Shown here: piece after piece, positions 1 through 10,952 of the stretch
Position numbering within the stretch: the first letter of the stretch is position 1
Layout of the letters: each line of letters begins with the position of its first letter
NCBI GenBank assembly: GCA_964036665.1
Contig: OZ038526.1
Location: 22,940,001-23,004,000, forward strand
Length of the DNA: 64,000 nucleotides
Source of the DNA: Gordius sp. MW1
Lineage: Eukaryota > Nematomorpha > Gordioida > Gordea > Gordiidae
Direction: 5' to 3'
Notes under the pieces: generated by a model
Told to the model about the DNA's origin: nothing
Databases searched by the model: none
What the model saw: the letters and a program-made list of their open reading frames with translations, nothing else
Translations under genes and position numbers: made by a program

Positions 1-481
1 AATTCATTTATAATAAAAAATATATGCACGCGGAAATATATTTAATGAGATTTCTGCTGCTGAACATCATCAACCAATTTGTTAATTCTTGGTTCAATTG
101 ATTGTAATGCTATCCTCATGCAGGAATCTAGTCGCAATCGATTGCGTTTTTTAGTTTTTATATCCACCATAGTTGAGATACCTTTTTCACACAAATATGT
201 ACTAGCGAAAGGCAGCAAATTTTGAATTGCTGCTGAAAATAATGGAGGATATTCTGCACGAATTTGTATCCAAAATTGCGGCAAACTTTTAGTTTTAAAC
301 AAAGATTTTAAATTACAATCATTTATTAATTCTAATAATGAATCTTAAGGCAACGAGTTCGAATCCCCTGGCGAGTATTTTTTCTAAAGCTTGTCTGAAT
401 ATTTTAAAAAAATTTGGCGACCCCCCGGCAAACTTCTCGCGACTCCCTAGGGGGTCGCGACCCCCAGGTTAAGAATCACTG
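1..481 (-). mobile_element. Internally deleted hAT element (ZBED-type)
   Basis: On the minus strand the element starts at 481 with CAGTGATTCTTAACC, followed by GGGGGTCGCGACCCCC. This is the classic hAT terminal sequence seen next to ZBED-like transposases. Only about 130 bp separates this 5' terminus from the C-terminal transposase segment at 347-42, so the middle of the element has been lost. The left end of the window cuts off the other terminus, so the target duplication cannot be checked. Confidence 0.75.
42..347 (-). pseudogene. hAT transposase C-terminal dimerisation domain, fragment
   Basis: Reading on the minus strand from about 347 down to the stop near 42, the frame gives about 100 residues that match the C-terminal dimerisation region of ZBED5/FAM200-like hAT transposases. 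The signature is the run FASTYLCEKGISTMVDIKTK followed by RNRL and a final Q-rich SH tail. An in-frame stop lies just upstream of residue D of DSLLEL, so the rest of the transposase is missing here. The last 40 bp at the window edge should hold the 3' end of the element. This is a dead copy: no BED finger and no catalytic residues are present. Family assignment is from motif recognition. Confidence 0.85.
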
Positions 482-769
482 ATCTAAACTAATGATGATC
501 AAAACCTAGGTTGGGTTGGAAAATGACCTTCAAGGTCTTTTTGCTTCCCCAACCCAAACCTGGGGTGGAACCTCAAAAAAGACCTTAAAAACCTTAAGGT
601 CTTTTATACACCCAAACCTTAACCCGGGGTTGGGGTTAGGTTGACCTGGGGATAATGTTTTGTAGTATAGGGGTGAAATAAGAGCATATTATTTTTTAGA
701 TATGAATATATTTGTTTTTTAGGAAGAAATTAATTTTTTTAAATATTTTAATTAATAATAAATAGTGTG

Positions 770-1275
770 GTGTTTCCCCTTCCCTGAATTATTATTACTT
801 ATTTTTATTAATTTACGCGTAGCACACGATTGATTATTAGCTTATTTGATTTTGTTTTTGTTTGTTTATTTCTTCGTATACTTATATGCTTTATTATTAT
901 TTATCGGATGACTAATGAGTCACGACAGATTACCCCTGTTTATTACGTTACTGTACGTTTGTTTATGACGTTAATCTACTCCTGTTTATGTTAAATCCTG
1001 TTTCTATTCCCCCTTTCCTATTCCTTTTTTTATTACCCTGTTACTCAAGTTCTAGTTTTAAATTGCTGGAAATGTACTGAGTCATAGCTTTAGCTAGAAA
1101 AACTTTACGTTGGAAATGTGCCAAGAGTAAAGATTGAGCAAAAATTAATATTATATATACCCGATCGTTCGATATTGGTATTTATATAATTCATTATAAT
1201 TATTATATTTTCTTGTCGCCTAGAAAATAAAGTCAGGTTAGAAAATAAGGTTGAAAATATATAGTCCTCCCTTTT
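770..1275 (+). repeat. Interspersed repeat block, relative of 23455-23975
   Basis: The block starts with TGTTTCCCCTTCCCTGAATT, continues through CGCGTAGCACACGATTG, and ends with ATATAGTCCTCCCTTTTGGG. The region 23455-23975 carries the same landmarks in the same order on the opposite strand (TGTTCCCCCTCCCTGAATT, CGCGTAACACACGATTG, ATATAGTCCTTCCCTTTTGG). The ends are conserved while the interior has diverged, as in copies of one non-autonomous family. Function unknown. Confidence 0.65.
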
Positions 1276-1551
1276 GGGAGAGGGCCCGTTAGATTAAAAT
1301 AAATTAATAAGTTTAATAGACCGTTTAGAAAATGATTTCTTATTATTATACAGTTAATTTCATAATATAATCTTAGGATAGATTAGTTAAGTAAATTATT
1401 GGTTTTATTGTTTTAGCCCCATCTAGCTTGTAATTAAATTCTATTATTGCATGCATTGCATAGCTAGCAGCGTAATCGCAAAATGCAAGCAAGAGGAGGA
1501 GAGCTTGTGTGAGGCTGAATTGGGTGTGTGTGTTATATACTAGCCTTACGC

Positions 1552-2523
1552 AACCTAATACACACCCCCCCCCACCCCAACACAACCTAATACACCCCAA
1601 CACAACCTAATACATCTCACCACAACCTAATATTTCCCAATCCACCCCGTTCAAGCCTATAGAACGCCTTATGCCTGCTGATATTAACTCTTCCCCTCCT
1701 AATTTATTGGGTAGGTACAAAAACAAATACAATTCTTGCGCAACGCGCGATTGCGCTTCTCTTCTACTCTACTTAATGTTGTTGCTTAATAAAAATTTAA
1801 GGGGGGAAGGGAATTTAAATTTTTTTTAAATTTTTTAAATTTTTTGAATGAATAAATTTTTTCCAAACTGTTTTTTTAAATACTAAAATGTGAATACAAG
1901 CCATCTAATAATTATTGTAAAAAGCACGAATAAAAGCCTAATGTTAAACTTCAATTTTTTTTACCTCTTCAACTTTTCTGATTACAATTAAAATGGTTAA
2001 AAATTATCGTTTAGTTACATCAAAGACTTTTTAGCTGTTAAAAAACTTTATATATAGGTGAAATTTTTTTTGATTAAATTTATGACAAAATACGCTTTTA
2101 AAATTTTTTTTGTCAGATTTCTCCCCCCCCTCATCAAAACCCTGGCTAGGCACCTGAGGTAATATATAATAAATTTTTGAAGCCATTGAAACTTAACCTT
2201 AACTCGACAATGACCTAAATTTGAAGATCGTTCTTTTATTTAATTATTATAATGCTTTATAATTAGAGATAAATAACTTGATTTTAAAATATATGAAACA
2301 AATTATGCAAATATTTCCCTGACATATGATAACATACAATCGCGCATGCTATTGCTAATAGTAACAACAAGTAAATAAATTTAGGAGGGGAAGAGTTAAT
2401 TTCAGCAGGCATATACTATTATACTAGCCTTACTACGCAACCTAATACACCCCAACACAACCTACAACACAACCTAATATTCCCCATTCCACCCCGTTCA
2501 AGCCTATTATAGATATAGAACGC
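1552..2523. repeat. AC-rich minisatellite pair (CCCAACACAACCTAATACA)
   Basis: Imperfect tandem copies of a unit near CCCAACACAACCTAATACA occur at 1552-1660 and again, in the same orientation, at 2438-2523. Both blocks end in the same single-copy tail (CACCCCGTTCAAGCC, then GAACGCC). The span between them holds an inverted pair built on TAACTCTTCCCCTCC. This shows duplication of a local segment inside the foldback element. Open frames here are artefacts of the repeat. Confidence 0.65.
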
Positions 2524-3067
2524 CTCTACACCCCATTCCTCATACGTTACTATGCGTAATATTGGAATTTTTTTACAACCTAGATGGGGGTAAAACAATA
2601 ATCTCAATAATTTTTTTAATTTAGCTACCCATTGATTATATTATGAAATTAAATTCACATGAATAAGAAAACATTTCCTCTTCATTAAAAAATTTAATTA
2701 TCAAAAAATAATTAATTTATTCTTTAAAAAACAAATATATTAATATCTAAAAAATAATATGCTCTTTCACCTCTATACTACAAAACATTATCCCCAGGTC
2801 AACCTAACCCCAACCCCGGGTTAAGGTTTGGGTGTAAATAAGACCTTAAGGTTTTTTTAAGGTTCCACCCCAGGTTTGGGTTGGGGAATCTGAAAGACCT
2901 TAAAGGTATTTTTCCAACCTTAACCTAAGGTTTGGGTTGTAAAAACCTAGGTTTTGATTACCACTACTATACTTATTTATTAATTATTTCAAGATGGCAG
3001 ATTTTTTGCCTCTTTCTTTTCAAGCAGACAATTAATTGACTTTGTTTTAATGGCAGACGGAGATTAA

Positions 3068-3672
3068 CCCTCGAGAGCATTCCTCAAAATCCCGAACGCG
3101 AGAGCACAGGTGGGGTCTATTTGACCCCATTTTTTAACTGCCTATAATTTTAAAACTATTAATTAAAAACAACTCAAATTTTGAATTTATGTTAGGTGAA
3201 GACTCTTAATCATAAATATAATTTTTGAGGAACAGTTAAATAATATTACCAAAGTTATTAACATTTTTCTGAAGTCACCTTTTTTTCTTAAAATTAAAAT
3301 GCCTCTCCTAAATTTGTCTCTCAACATCATATATTATGAAATAAATCAAAATAAACGTGATTTTTTATTAAAAGAATGTTCAAAATGTATTAAAAACACA
3401 AATTGTAAAAGATATCATCAAACGAAAAAAAATACATACATTTTTTCCAATAGAAAAAAATTTACGTGAGGGCATATGTGGGGTCCACAGGACCCCAAAA
3501 TGCTATAACTCCAAAAGTAATGGACCAAAACTTATAAAATTTTACCCAAACCTAGTTTTTGATAAAATAATGGACTACTGAAAAGGCCAGATCAATTCGT
3601 TTTGAAATGCGTTTTTTATTCAAGTTTGTAACTATCGTGGGGTCTGTGAGACCCCACTTGTGCTCTCGAGGG
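3068..3672. mobile_element. piggyBac-like MITE, TTAA target duplication
   Basis: The element begins CCCTCGAGAGCA and ends TGCTCTCGAGGG, a perfect 12-bp terminal inverted repeat. It is flanked by TTAA on both sides (3064-3067 and 3673-3676), the target and footprint used by piggyBac transposases. Three palindromic GGGGTC...GACCCC motifs lie near 3114, 3479 and 3639; two are subterminal. No transposase frame is present in the 605 bp. The superfamily call follows from the CCC/GGG ends and the TTAA sites. Confidence 0.88.
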
Positions 3673-3676
3673 TTAA

Positions 3677-6600
3677 TGAAAAAAGAAAAACAAATTTTAA
3701 ATAGTTAAATGTATGCGAAAAGCCAAATTAATACAAAATTCAAAGTTTTAAAATAAAACAAATGTTTAAAAGATGATCAAAGTTAGATGTCTTAATAATC
3801 TTTCAAGATGAATTATTTTTGTAAAAAATGGGGAAGGGGGGGGGGGGGTGTAGAGAAAACAAAATCCAAAAAAGCACGCAATATTATCAATATCATTGGT
3901 AAATTAATATTTTTAATAATTTCTTATTAGTTAGCACCCAAAGCAAGTTTCTGTAGCGGAGATAAATAATTTCAGTCTCTTACTATTTTAATTCATATGG
4001 TTGGTCAGCTTTTACCTCATTTTTTCCCCTGTTTGGCCTTGCCCTTCTTTATAACTAATTTGCTAACCCGCAAACGTGCAAATTAATCGGTTTCATAGAT
4101 ATAGGGGAGAGGAATCTGTTAAATCTTTGTTTATCAAATATGATAATAAATGGGAACATTATTAAAACGAACATTTGATCGGGCTTTTAGCGGGTCCTAC
4201 GTCTAGGGCGACCCGAGCTTGTTAGGTTATACTACGGCCCGTCCAGGCCCTACCCGTTGTTTTATTCTAATAGTAGTAGATAAACAACAACACGTTCTTA
4301 AGGATTAATGTTAAAGGGGAGGGAGGGCGACCTTAAGTCTGGGCCAACTTGTCAATGTAAAAAGTATAAAATAGTTATTATGAATATATATAAATTAAGA
4401 GCCACGGTTAAACCAATTTCTCTCCCCTTTATTTATAATGAAAAACTAACATTTTACCGATAAATTTGCTTAACGTTTGAAAAACGCTAAAATTGCTGTT
4501 TTTAGCAACTTTGACAGCAAATATTTCAAGAACTTGACGTATAGGCTAAAAAACTAAATAATTTGTTTTCACCGTAAAAACTTTACCATAACTTGTTGCC
4601 GGTGTAGGGTGTCAGAAGCCAGCGTGGTAACTCCAAACACCCCATTTGATTGGGTAAAGGGATGATTAATGGCTTTTTCACACTCTCTCCCTCCAATGGG
4701 ATTGGGTAGAGGCGTGATTGATGAGATTTTTTGAGAGAATTTTTAGCTCGTGTTAACACCCAGCGTTCATCGTGTTAGTCCTAGAGACATTGTTCAGTAG
4801 GCAATAAATCATTCCTTCCTTATACTAAACTTTAACTACCCAAAAAGCACATTATTATTTTTTTGCATACTAAAATTTGTATTGTTCTCTTTATAACTTA
4901 TTAAATTTGTCTGTTTTTACAAATATTTATTTATTTTTATGGGGGGGGGGGGGGGGGGGAAAATCACCCTAAGTTAGATACCAGCTTTATAAAACGGCAT
5001 AAATATATATGTAATATTGTATTATATATAACAACAATAAAATCAAATAAATAAATAATTTGTCTATATTTAATAATATAAAAATTTTATATAACTCTAC
5101 GATTTTACAAATTTGATATTATAACCAAAATGCTAGTCTAAACTTAATTTATTAAAAACAATAAACATAACGCCTAAAAATAGCAAAAAATGACCTTTGA
5201 TTGATTGCCAACTCTTATTTAACACGGCTGGCCTCTGTTATACTACACCGGTTTATTTTATAACACTATTATTTGTTGACCGGTGTTATTAGATAATGTA
5301 AACTTGGATTAAATTAAAACCACATGTTTTTAAACATTTTTTGGAAACAGTCTTTATAACACGGCCAATTCAACAATTTAAGAACAAAATTGTTTTATTT
5401 TTATGCCCCAAAATGAGGATACAACTATTTAGGGAGCAAAACAACATTGGTGTAAATTTAATGATATTAAAAATTCTTAATATATACAATTTTATTTCCA
5501 ATTCCTATAAAAAGGATGAATAAAACAAAGTATTTATTGACTTGATGAAAAAGAAAACTATTGTATTTTAAAGGTGCTATTTAATATTGGATGGGTTACT
5601 TATGGAAGCCCAAATCTTCCTTTTCGCAATGTCAATATCTGAATTCTACTAAACATATCGTTTTTTAATAATCTTTATTTTTTATGAGGAAACGAGTATA
5701 ATGACAATTATTTGTTTAGTATATTTTTAATTTTTATTTTTGATGCATAATTAAAGAAAATGCGAATTTTATAGCATTTAATCTTTTTTTCGAGTACATT
5801 GAATGTGGGAAAAATTATTTTACATTGGTTGATATAACGCTATGTCAAAGTATTTTTTAATTTATTATAAATATATGACTATACTTTTCCCTTAAATTGT
5901 TGAATATCAAGATGCTTTCCGATTGATCCTTTTAAAACAAAATGAAATTCTTTAAGTTTTATATTTTAAAAGACCCTTTAAATTCTCTCCTATTGGTCGA
6001 CTAACAATTTTAATATATTCCCTTTACATAAATACGACCGCTGTGGAATCAAACCTCATTGATTTACAAATACAACAATAAAATTTTACGATCGATAAGT
6101 GTATAACAAAAAAAAATACTAATTAATTTGTATTAATGTTTATTTTATCATAGAATTTAACAACTCGGGCTTGGAGTTCTGGATTTATTACGATTGAGAA
6201 TTAAGTTTGCCAAGTTCTCAGTTGAGGGGGTTAGACCCAGTAAAAGATGTTATGAAATTAAAATTGTAATCACCTATCAAATAACAAAATTAATGCTAAA
6301 AATCACTTATTAAAAGTATGTTTGAAATGAGCTATTTAATCTAAGTAACTTTTTTAGTCTAACCATAGGAATGTTAATGTGCGCCAATAACTTATTATTT
6401 AATTTAGCCTTACGAACCGATTTTAAGTGGTCCAAATAAGAAAATTTTCAGAATTTAATAATTTTACTAGATTCAACATTTACACCAAATTTAAAAAATT
6501 CTGAGGGCGTCGGCCGAAAAACGCATTTTTATGATCGATTTGACATGGAATGTCCCAAATACTAATATAAAGTAAGATTTACAATTGAGTCAAGTTTTAA

Positions 6601-7883
6601 ATAATTTTGTGGATCATATATACGGAAAATTGTAATATATCTTTGAGTTTAATAGTTTCAAATTATACAAATTGATTTCAACATCAACTCTTTTTTAAAC
6701 CTATTTTCCCCCCAACTTTTGTTTAATTTATACCGTGTTTTTTTACTAAGATACTTACGTATAAATTTCAATTTAATAGGCAAAACATTTTAAATCACCC
6801 GGCGAATTTTATTTAATAATGGATTGCGTTGATATCCTTTAGATGTATTTTATCCTTACTGATCAGGCATAAGAAACACCATTTGGAAAAGCATAAAAAG
6901 CTTTGTTTCATTAGTTTTATTTAATACGTGTTATAATTACAAATTTTAAATCTACTTTTTTCCGAATGTTTATTAGTTTTTTTCAGATACATAATTTAAT
7001 TATATGCATCAAACTCATTAAATTTAAACAATCTTATTGAGAGTTTGCATGTAAAAATTTAATAAGAATAAAGGTATAGATAGGTAAACTCAAATAGAGT
7101 TGGCTCATATTTATATTTAGTCTATCATATATAATACCCATAAATTAAAATTACTTGGAACTAATTTCAGGGGACTCTAAAGTAGATAACAGCAAATTTG
7201 ATTTTTAGCTCGAATTTCATTTTAATTTTTACCCGCAACCCCGTCTTCGATTATTATAATATATTTAAACGAAAATCCCACATGAATTTAAATTTAATTT
7301 AGAATTTTACATCCAGATATGTGTTAAATTCATCAACTTTGTTAAAATAATCCTGTTTTACTTCGTTTTCAGTTTTCACAAATATAACAATACGCCTGTA
7401 GGATTTTGAGGTCCATATTTTTGCCCTTTAAGCCTACCTTTCGGGTTCAGTATGATCCTTGCTAGACTCTCTAAAGTTTCTACTAAAATCATTTAATACT
7501 AACTACTTTTAATAGTAGTCTAATAGACTACTATTAAACTTTTAATATTCACCTAGCTAGTTTGTTTTATGAAATGCGTTTTATATAAACCATGTCCGTT
7601 TTACTATATTAGCGCATATATATATATATATATATAATATATAAAAATCATTTATGAAATTGGGCCTTGGATTGAGATTATAGCTATAAATATGAATGTA
7701 GCGCGCTACGAAATGATTAGCTGTAAATGTAGCTAATTTCTTTTTAGCAAAATTTAGCGGATTCAATACCAAGTTAAAACTTACACAGGTGTTTGGGAAT
7801 AATTATTAATCTAAATTAGTGGTTAATATGTTTTACCTTAATTAGAACTTAAGAAAATAAAAATTAAATTTGGATAATATAGA
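3677..7883. other. Intergenic region, no gene recognised
   Basis: AT-rich sequence with no frame that looks coding. It holds G runs at about 3836-3848 and 4941-4959, a GC-richer patch at 4175-4260 that resembles the ACCCG-type hAT family seen at 62.7 kb, and a TA microsatellite near 7614-7640. The proximal promoter of the RS-rich gene should lie just before 7884; no firm core motif was identified. Confidence 0.6.
4175..4262. mobile_element. Remnant of GC-rich non-autonomous hAT family
   Basis: This GC-rich patch in AT-rich DNA contains GCGGGTCCTACG and CGGCCCGTCCAGGCCCTACC. The second string is shared almost exactly with 62730-62750. Other members with similar CCCGAACC / GCCCGGGCC character lie at 20364-20482, 41330-41632, 47732-47890 and 51790-52100. 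No intact ends are visible here. Confidence 0.45.
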
Positions 7884-10831
7884 ATGGCATCGGGCGAAGC
7901 TGATAAGATTGCCGCAGAAAAAGTGGAAGAGAGCAAAGAGAAGGCTAACGAAATTAAAGGTGTAAAACATGTGAAAAGACGTAGCTCCCTGACTTCATCT
8001 TTTAAAAGTACTAAACCACAACTTCTGCGTCGCCGTTCTTCTGATCCGACCGTGGGAAAAGTTTCCTTCCCTGCTACACGGGTGAAAAGTGTATCACCGT
8101 TGCCATGCAGTCGTAGACCCTCTTACACCCCGAGCAGTCCGGGAACGAAATGGTCCTCGAAATCTTCAAGGCGTTCCAGTAGATCTCGAGATAGGTCAAT
8201 ATTAACACCGAGATCCTATCGCAATCGTCGAAACTTTAGTCGTTCTCGGTCTAGAAGTAGATCATTGAAACATTCCTCAAGGTAAGTGACGCGACACCTA
8301 ATCTAACTAAGAAATTTTACATTTTACCTTCGTATTCATTAAAACGATTTCCCATTCGTTTAAAATAGTGGAATTTTTAAAAAGGTGAGTTAAAATTAAA
8401 TTAAAATTCATTGATAAGTTGAGAAATAAATACTGCGAGAAAAATAATTAGTTCTATTCTAATATTGTATCTAAGAAATTCTGCACCTCGACAAGCACCC
8501 ATGTATAGCGTCTCTTTTTACAACAACGTGCTGGTGCCGGCGATGGCTTTAGCCGTGGCCAAACGCCAGCACACTCACACCACCACCACGACTTTGCTAT
8601 CATCACCCTCTCGTAGGAGTCCTAGGCGTCGTCACAGTCCCCATTACAGAACAGAAATATCACCTCGGCGCGAATGCGAAAATTATCGATCTCCGATCTA
8701 TGATGACAGGCCTATACGGAGATATGATTATAGGACAGCTTCCCCTGGTAGGGTTAACAACGGGCCCAAACCATATCAGCCGCCTAATTATGAGTCTCGG
8801 AAGTTGAGGGGACCTTTATTGCCTACACCAACCGAGGGAGTGTCGGATCGCCTTGGGAATGAGGAAGAGTCTTACGTCGTCTATCGTAGGCACGAACAGT
8901 ATGCCTCAAACGGAGGTACATCCCGGTACGATGTACTCGAACAGAGTTCGCATCAATATAATGCACACCGCGATGCGCATATGTCTTATCCTGAACCTCG
9001 GTACCATCACCCTCATCAACGTGAAGATAATGTTTTCGCTAACGGTAGGAGATGTTATCACGAATCATCCGACGCTGATGGATATTTGCGTAATAGTTTT
9101 AGTCCAAGGCCGATGCCGAATTCACCTCGTGAAGCTGCTTTTGAATCGCGGCTTCAGTTTGTAGACGTGCCGTCGTTGGCAGCGCATCGTGTATCTAGGG
9201 AAACAGAGGGACGTAGAAATCATCAACACGACGATATGACATACACTCAGAAGAAGACACTGTATGATGATTCGTCTCAATCCTATTATAAAAACGCGGA
9301 ATACAATCGGAGCGGGCATCGGAGGAAGTTACCTCGTGGCCCTTTGCAGGAAAAAGATAGAACTTTGAGCGACTATGAAGAAGAATCATATGAAAGGCAG
9401 CCTAAATCTCTAATAAAACGCTGCGAATCAAAGACGTCCGCAGCTATCAAATCATTGGACTTAGCTAATGCCAAGAAGGATTATGAAAAGAAGCGGAAAG
9501 TTAAAACGCCTTCTCCCAGCAAAAATCGCCACAAGTCAAGGGATTTGCAAAGAAAGGGGAAACTAGGATCAAATTATCAACGAAAGGGGCAAGATGTGGC
9601 GTCTCGCATAAGATCCAGCAGCCGAGACAGTCGAAATGAAAAATGCGAATCGAAAACGGTTACTAAGAAAAAGACAAAAGATGAAAAGGACGAACAATCT
9701 ATATCTTCACGCCATGCTTTGAAGATTCAGAGAAAGTTAGAGAAGAAACGTATAAAAAAAGAAGAAAAAATGCGTAGAAAAGAGGAAAGGAAAATAGCCA
9801 AACGGTTACTTCGACAACAAAACCGTCTTAAGGAGGGACAAGCTGCCGCAACAGAGCCTATTGTGGAAAATAATTCGAATCTTTCTGCAAACAACCCTTG
9901 CACTGAGTCAGAAATCTCAGAACAAGTACTCAATAATGATGCTAAGGAAGATGTGCCCATCGACAATGTAAAATCTAATATTTTTGCCAATTTGAATTCT
10001 AGTGCGTCTGGTGATCAAGTTGAAAATAACATACTAACTCCTGGTTTGATGATTGATGCCCCTAATGAGTTTAAAGAGGCAGCTGCGGACAGTAACCTCG
10101 ATTTAGGAAAAGGTATTTATTATATTAAACATTTTAATCTTATTTTATTAGAAACCTCGGATCAAAAAGAATCATTAGACGAATATAACAGTGATACTGA
10201 TTTACAACGTCTGCACAAACAACAAGATGAAATAGAAGAATTTCAAACAACAAATACCCTTTTCCCTTCCAAATGGGATAATGTTGATGAAAATTCAGAT
10301 ACTAAGCCAGAAAATAAAACCTTTAGTTCATCAATTAATTTTCAATGTGGTCGCGCTAAAAACGCCCCAAGTACCTACGTATCAGCTGATATATTACGCA
10401 AAGCAGAACAAGCTTTTACGAATAAACTTACAAAACCCATTATTCAGTCAACTGGCTTTGAAGAAAGTGTTAATTTACTTTCTAACCCTGCAAATTCTAA
10501 GAATTATAAAGATGCATCTGGGTTAAACAAAAGAAGAAATAGTGAAAAGGAAGATACCTCTAAACGAAAACGCATAAAAGAACATAAAGGTTTTGAAAAA
10601 AATACAAAGTTAAACACATTGGACAAGAGTCCTGATGCTCAATGCGACAAAAGGAAAGGCAAGGAAAGTGAAAAGGTTAGGAAGCACTCGATTAAAGACG
10701 AAGGAAGTGAAAAAGGCAAAAAACATAAAAGGAAGAAAGCAAAAAGGGCAAAGGAAATTCGAAGAGATAAAAAGGAAAAGAAAGAGCGTCATGACCATAA
10801 AAAGCATAATAGCAAACAACATAAGGCCTAA
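7884..10831 (+). CDS. RS-rich, lysine-rich nuclear protein (unknown)
   Basis: I do not recognise this gene by name. Three exons join in phase: 7884-8281, 8476-10112 and 10152-10831, giving about 904 residues. The start codon follows an A-rich leader. The N-terminal 250 residues are rich in RS/SR and SP dipeptides (SRSRSRSRSLKHSSR, SPSRRSPRRRHSP), like splicing-associated SR-related proteins. Residues beyond about 420 contain a charged KKR/EE region likely to be coiled coil. The end is a KKHKRKKAKR-type basic tail, a plausible nuclear localisation signal. No RRM, zinc finger or enzyme domain was seen. The second intron, 10113-10151, is 39 nt and in frame; reading through it inserts a hydrophobic stretch (IYYIKHFNLILL) into a very polar protein, which argues that it is spliced. 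A role in pre-mRNA processing is inferred only from composition. Confidence 0.85.
10113..10151 (+). other. 39-nt in-frame intron of the RS-rich gene
   Basis: The segment starts GTATTTATTATATT and ends TTTTATTAG, with canonical GT-AG ends and AT-rich content. Its length is a multiple of three and it has no stop, so an ORF finder reads through it. Removal joins GK to ETSDQ in phase 1 and eliminates an out-of-character hydrophobic insert. Two KAT5 introns have the same length, which supports the call. Confidence 0.8.
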
Positions 10832-10946
10832 ATATAAATTAAATTAATGCTAGACATAAATTTGAATTAATTATTTATTTGCACATTGTTCATTACTGTA
10901 ATATTTTAACACCAAATGCATGATATTATATTAATTTGCCAATTTG

Positions 10947-10952
10947 AATAAA
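10947..10952 (+). terminator. Polyadenylation signal AATAAA of the RS-rich gene
   Basis: A canonical AATAAA lies about 115 bp after the stop codon at 10831, in an AT-rich 3' flank. It is the first such hexamer after the stop that I noticed. The cleavage site itself cannot be placed from sequence alone. Confidence 0.5.

Larger units (their letters stand above)
497..2957. mobile_element. 2.46 kb foldback element with ~250-bp inverted arms
   Basis: Bases 497-745 reappear in inverted orientation at about 2708-2957 with high identity, including the landmarks ATCAAAACCTAGG, CCAACCCAAACC, CCAACCCCGGGTTAAGG and GAGCATATTATTTTTTAGAT. The arms make the block a long hairpin-forming DNA element. Inside are a ~500-bp segment with a relative at 23.5-23.97 kb, AC-rich minisatellite blocks, and a second inverted pair near 1672-1712 and 2378-2412. 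No transposase frame was recognised, so it is non-autonomous. No clear target duplication was found at the outer ends. Confidence 0.7.

Noticed and set aside
4941-4959. Long G run as a functional G-quadruplex element
   Set aside because: Homopolymer G runs are frequent across this window and often mark MITEs; a single uninterrupted run gives no evidence for function and may be a sequencing-length artefact.
8853-9389. Alternative frames within the RS-rich gene (8853-9164, 9122-9319, 9195-9389)
   Set aside because: They are shadows of the long coding frame, which alone has continuous RS-type composition and consistent splice joins.
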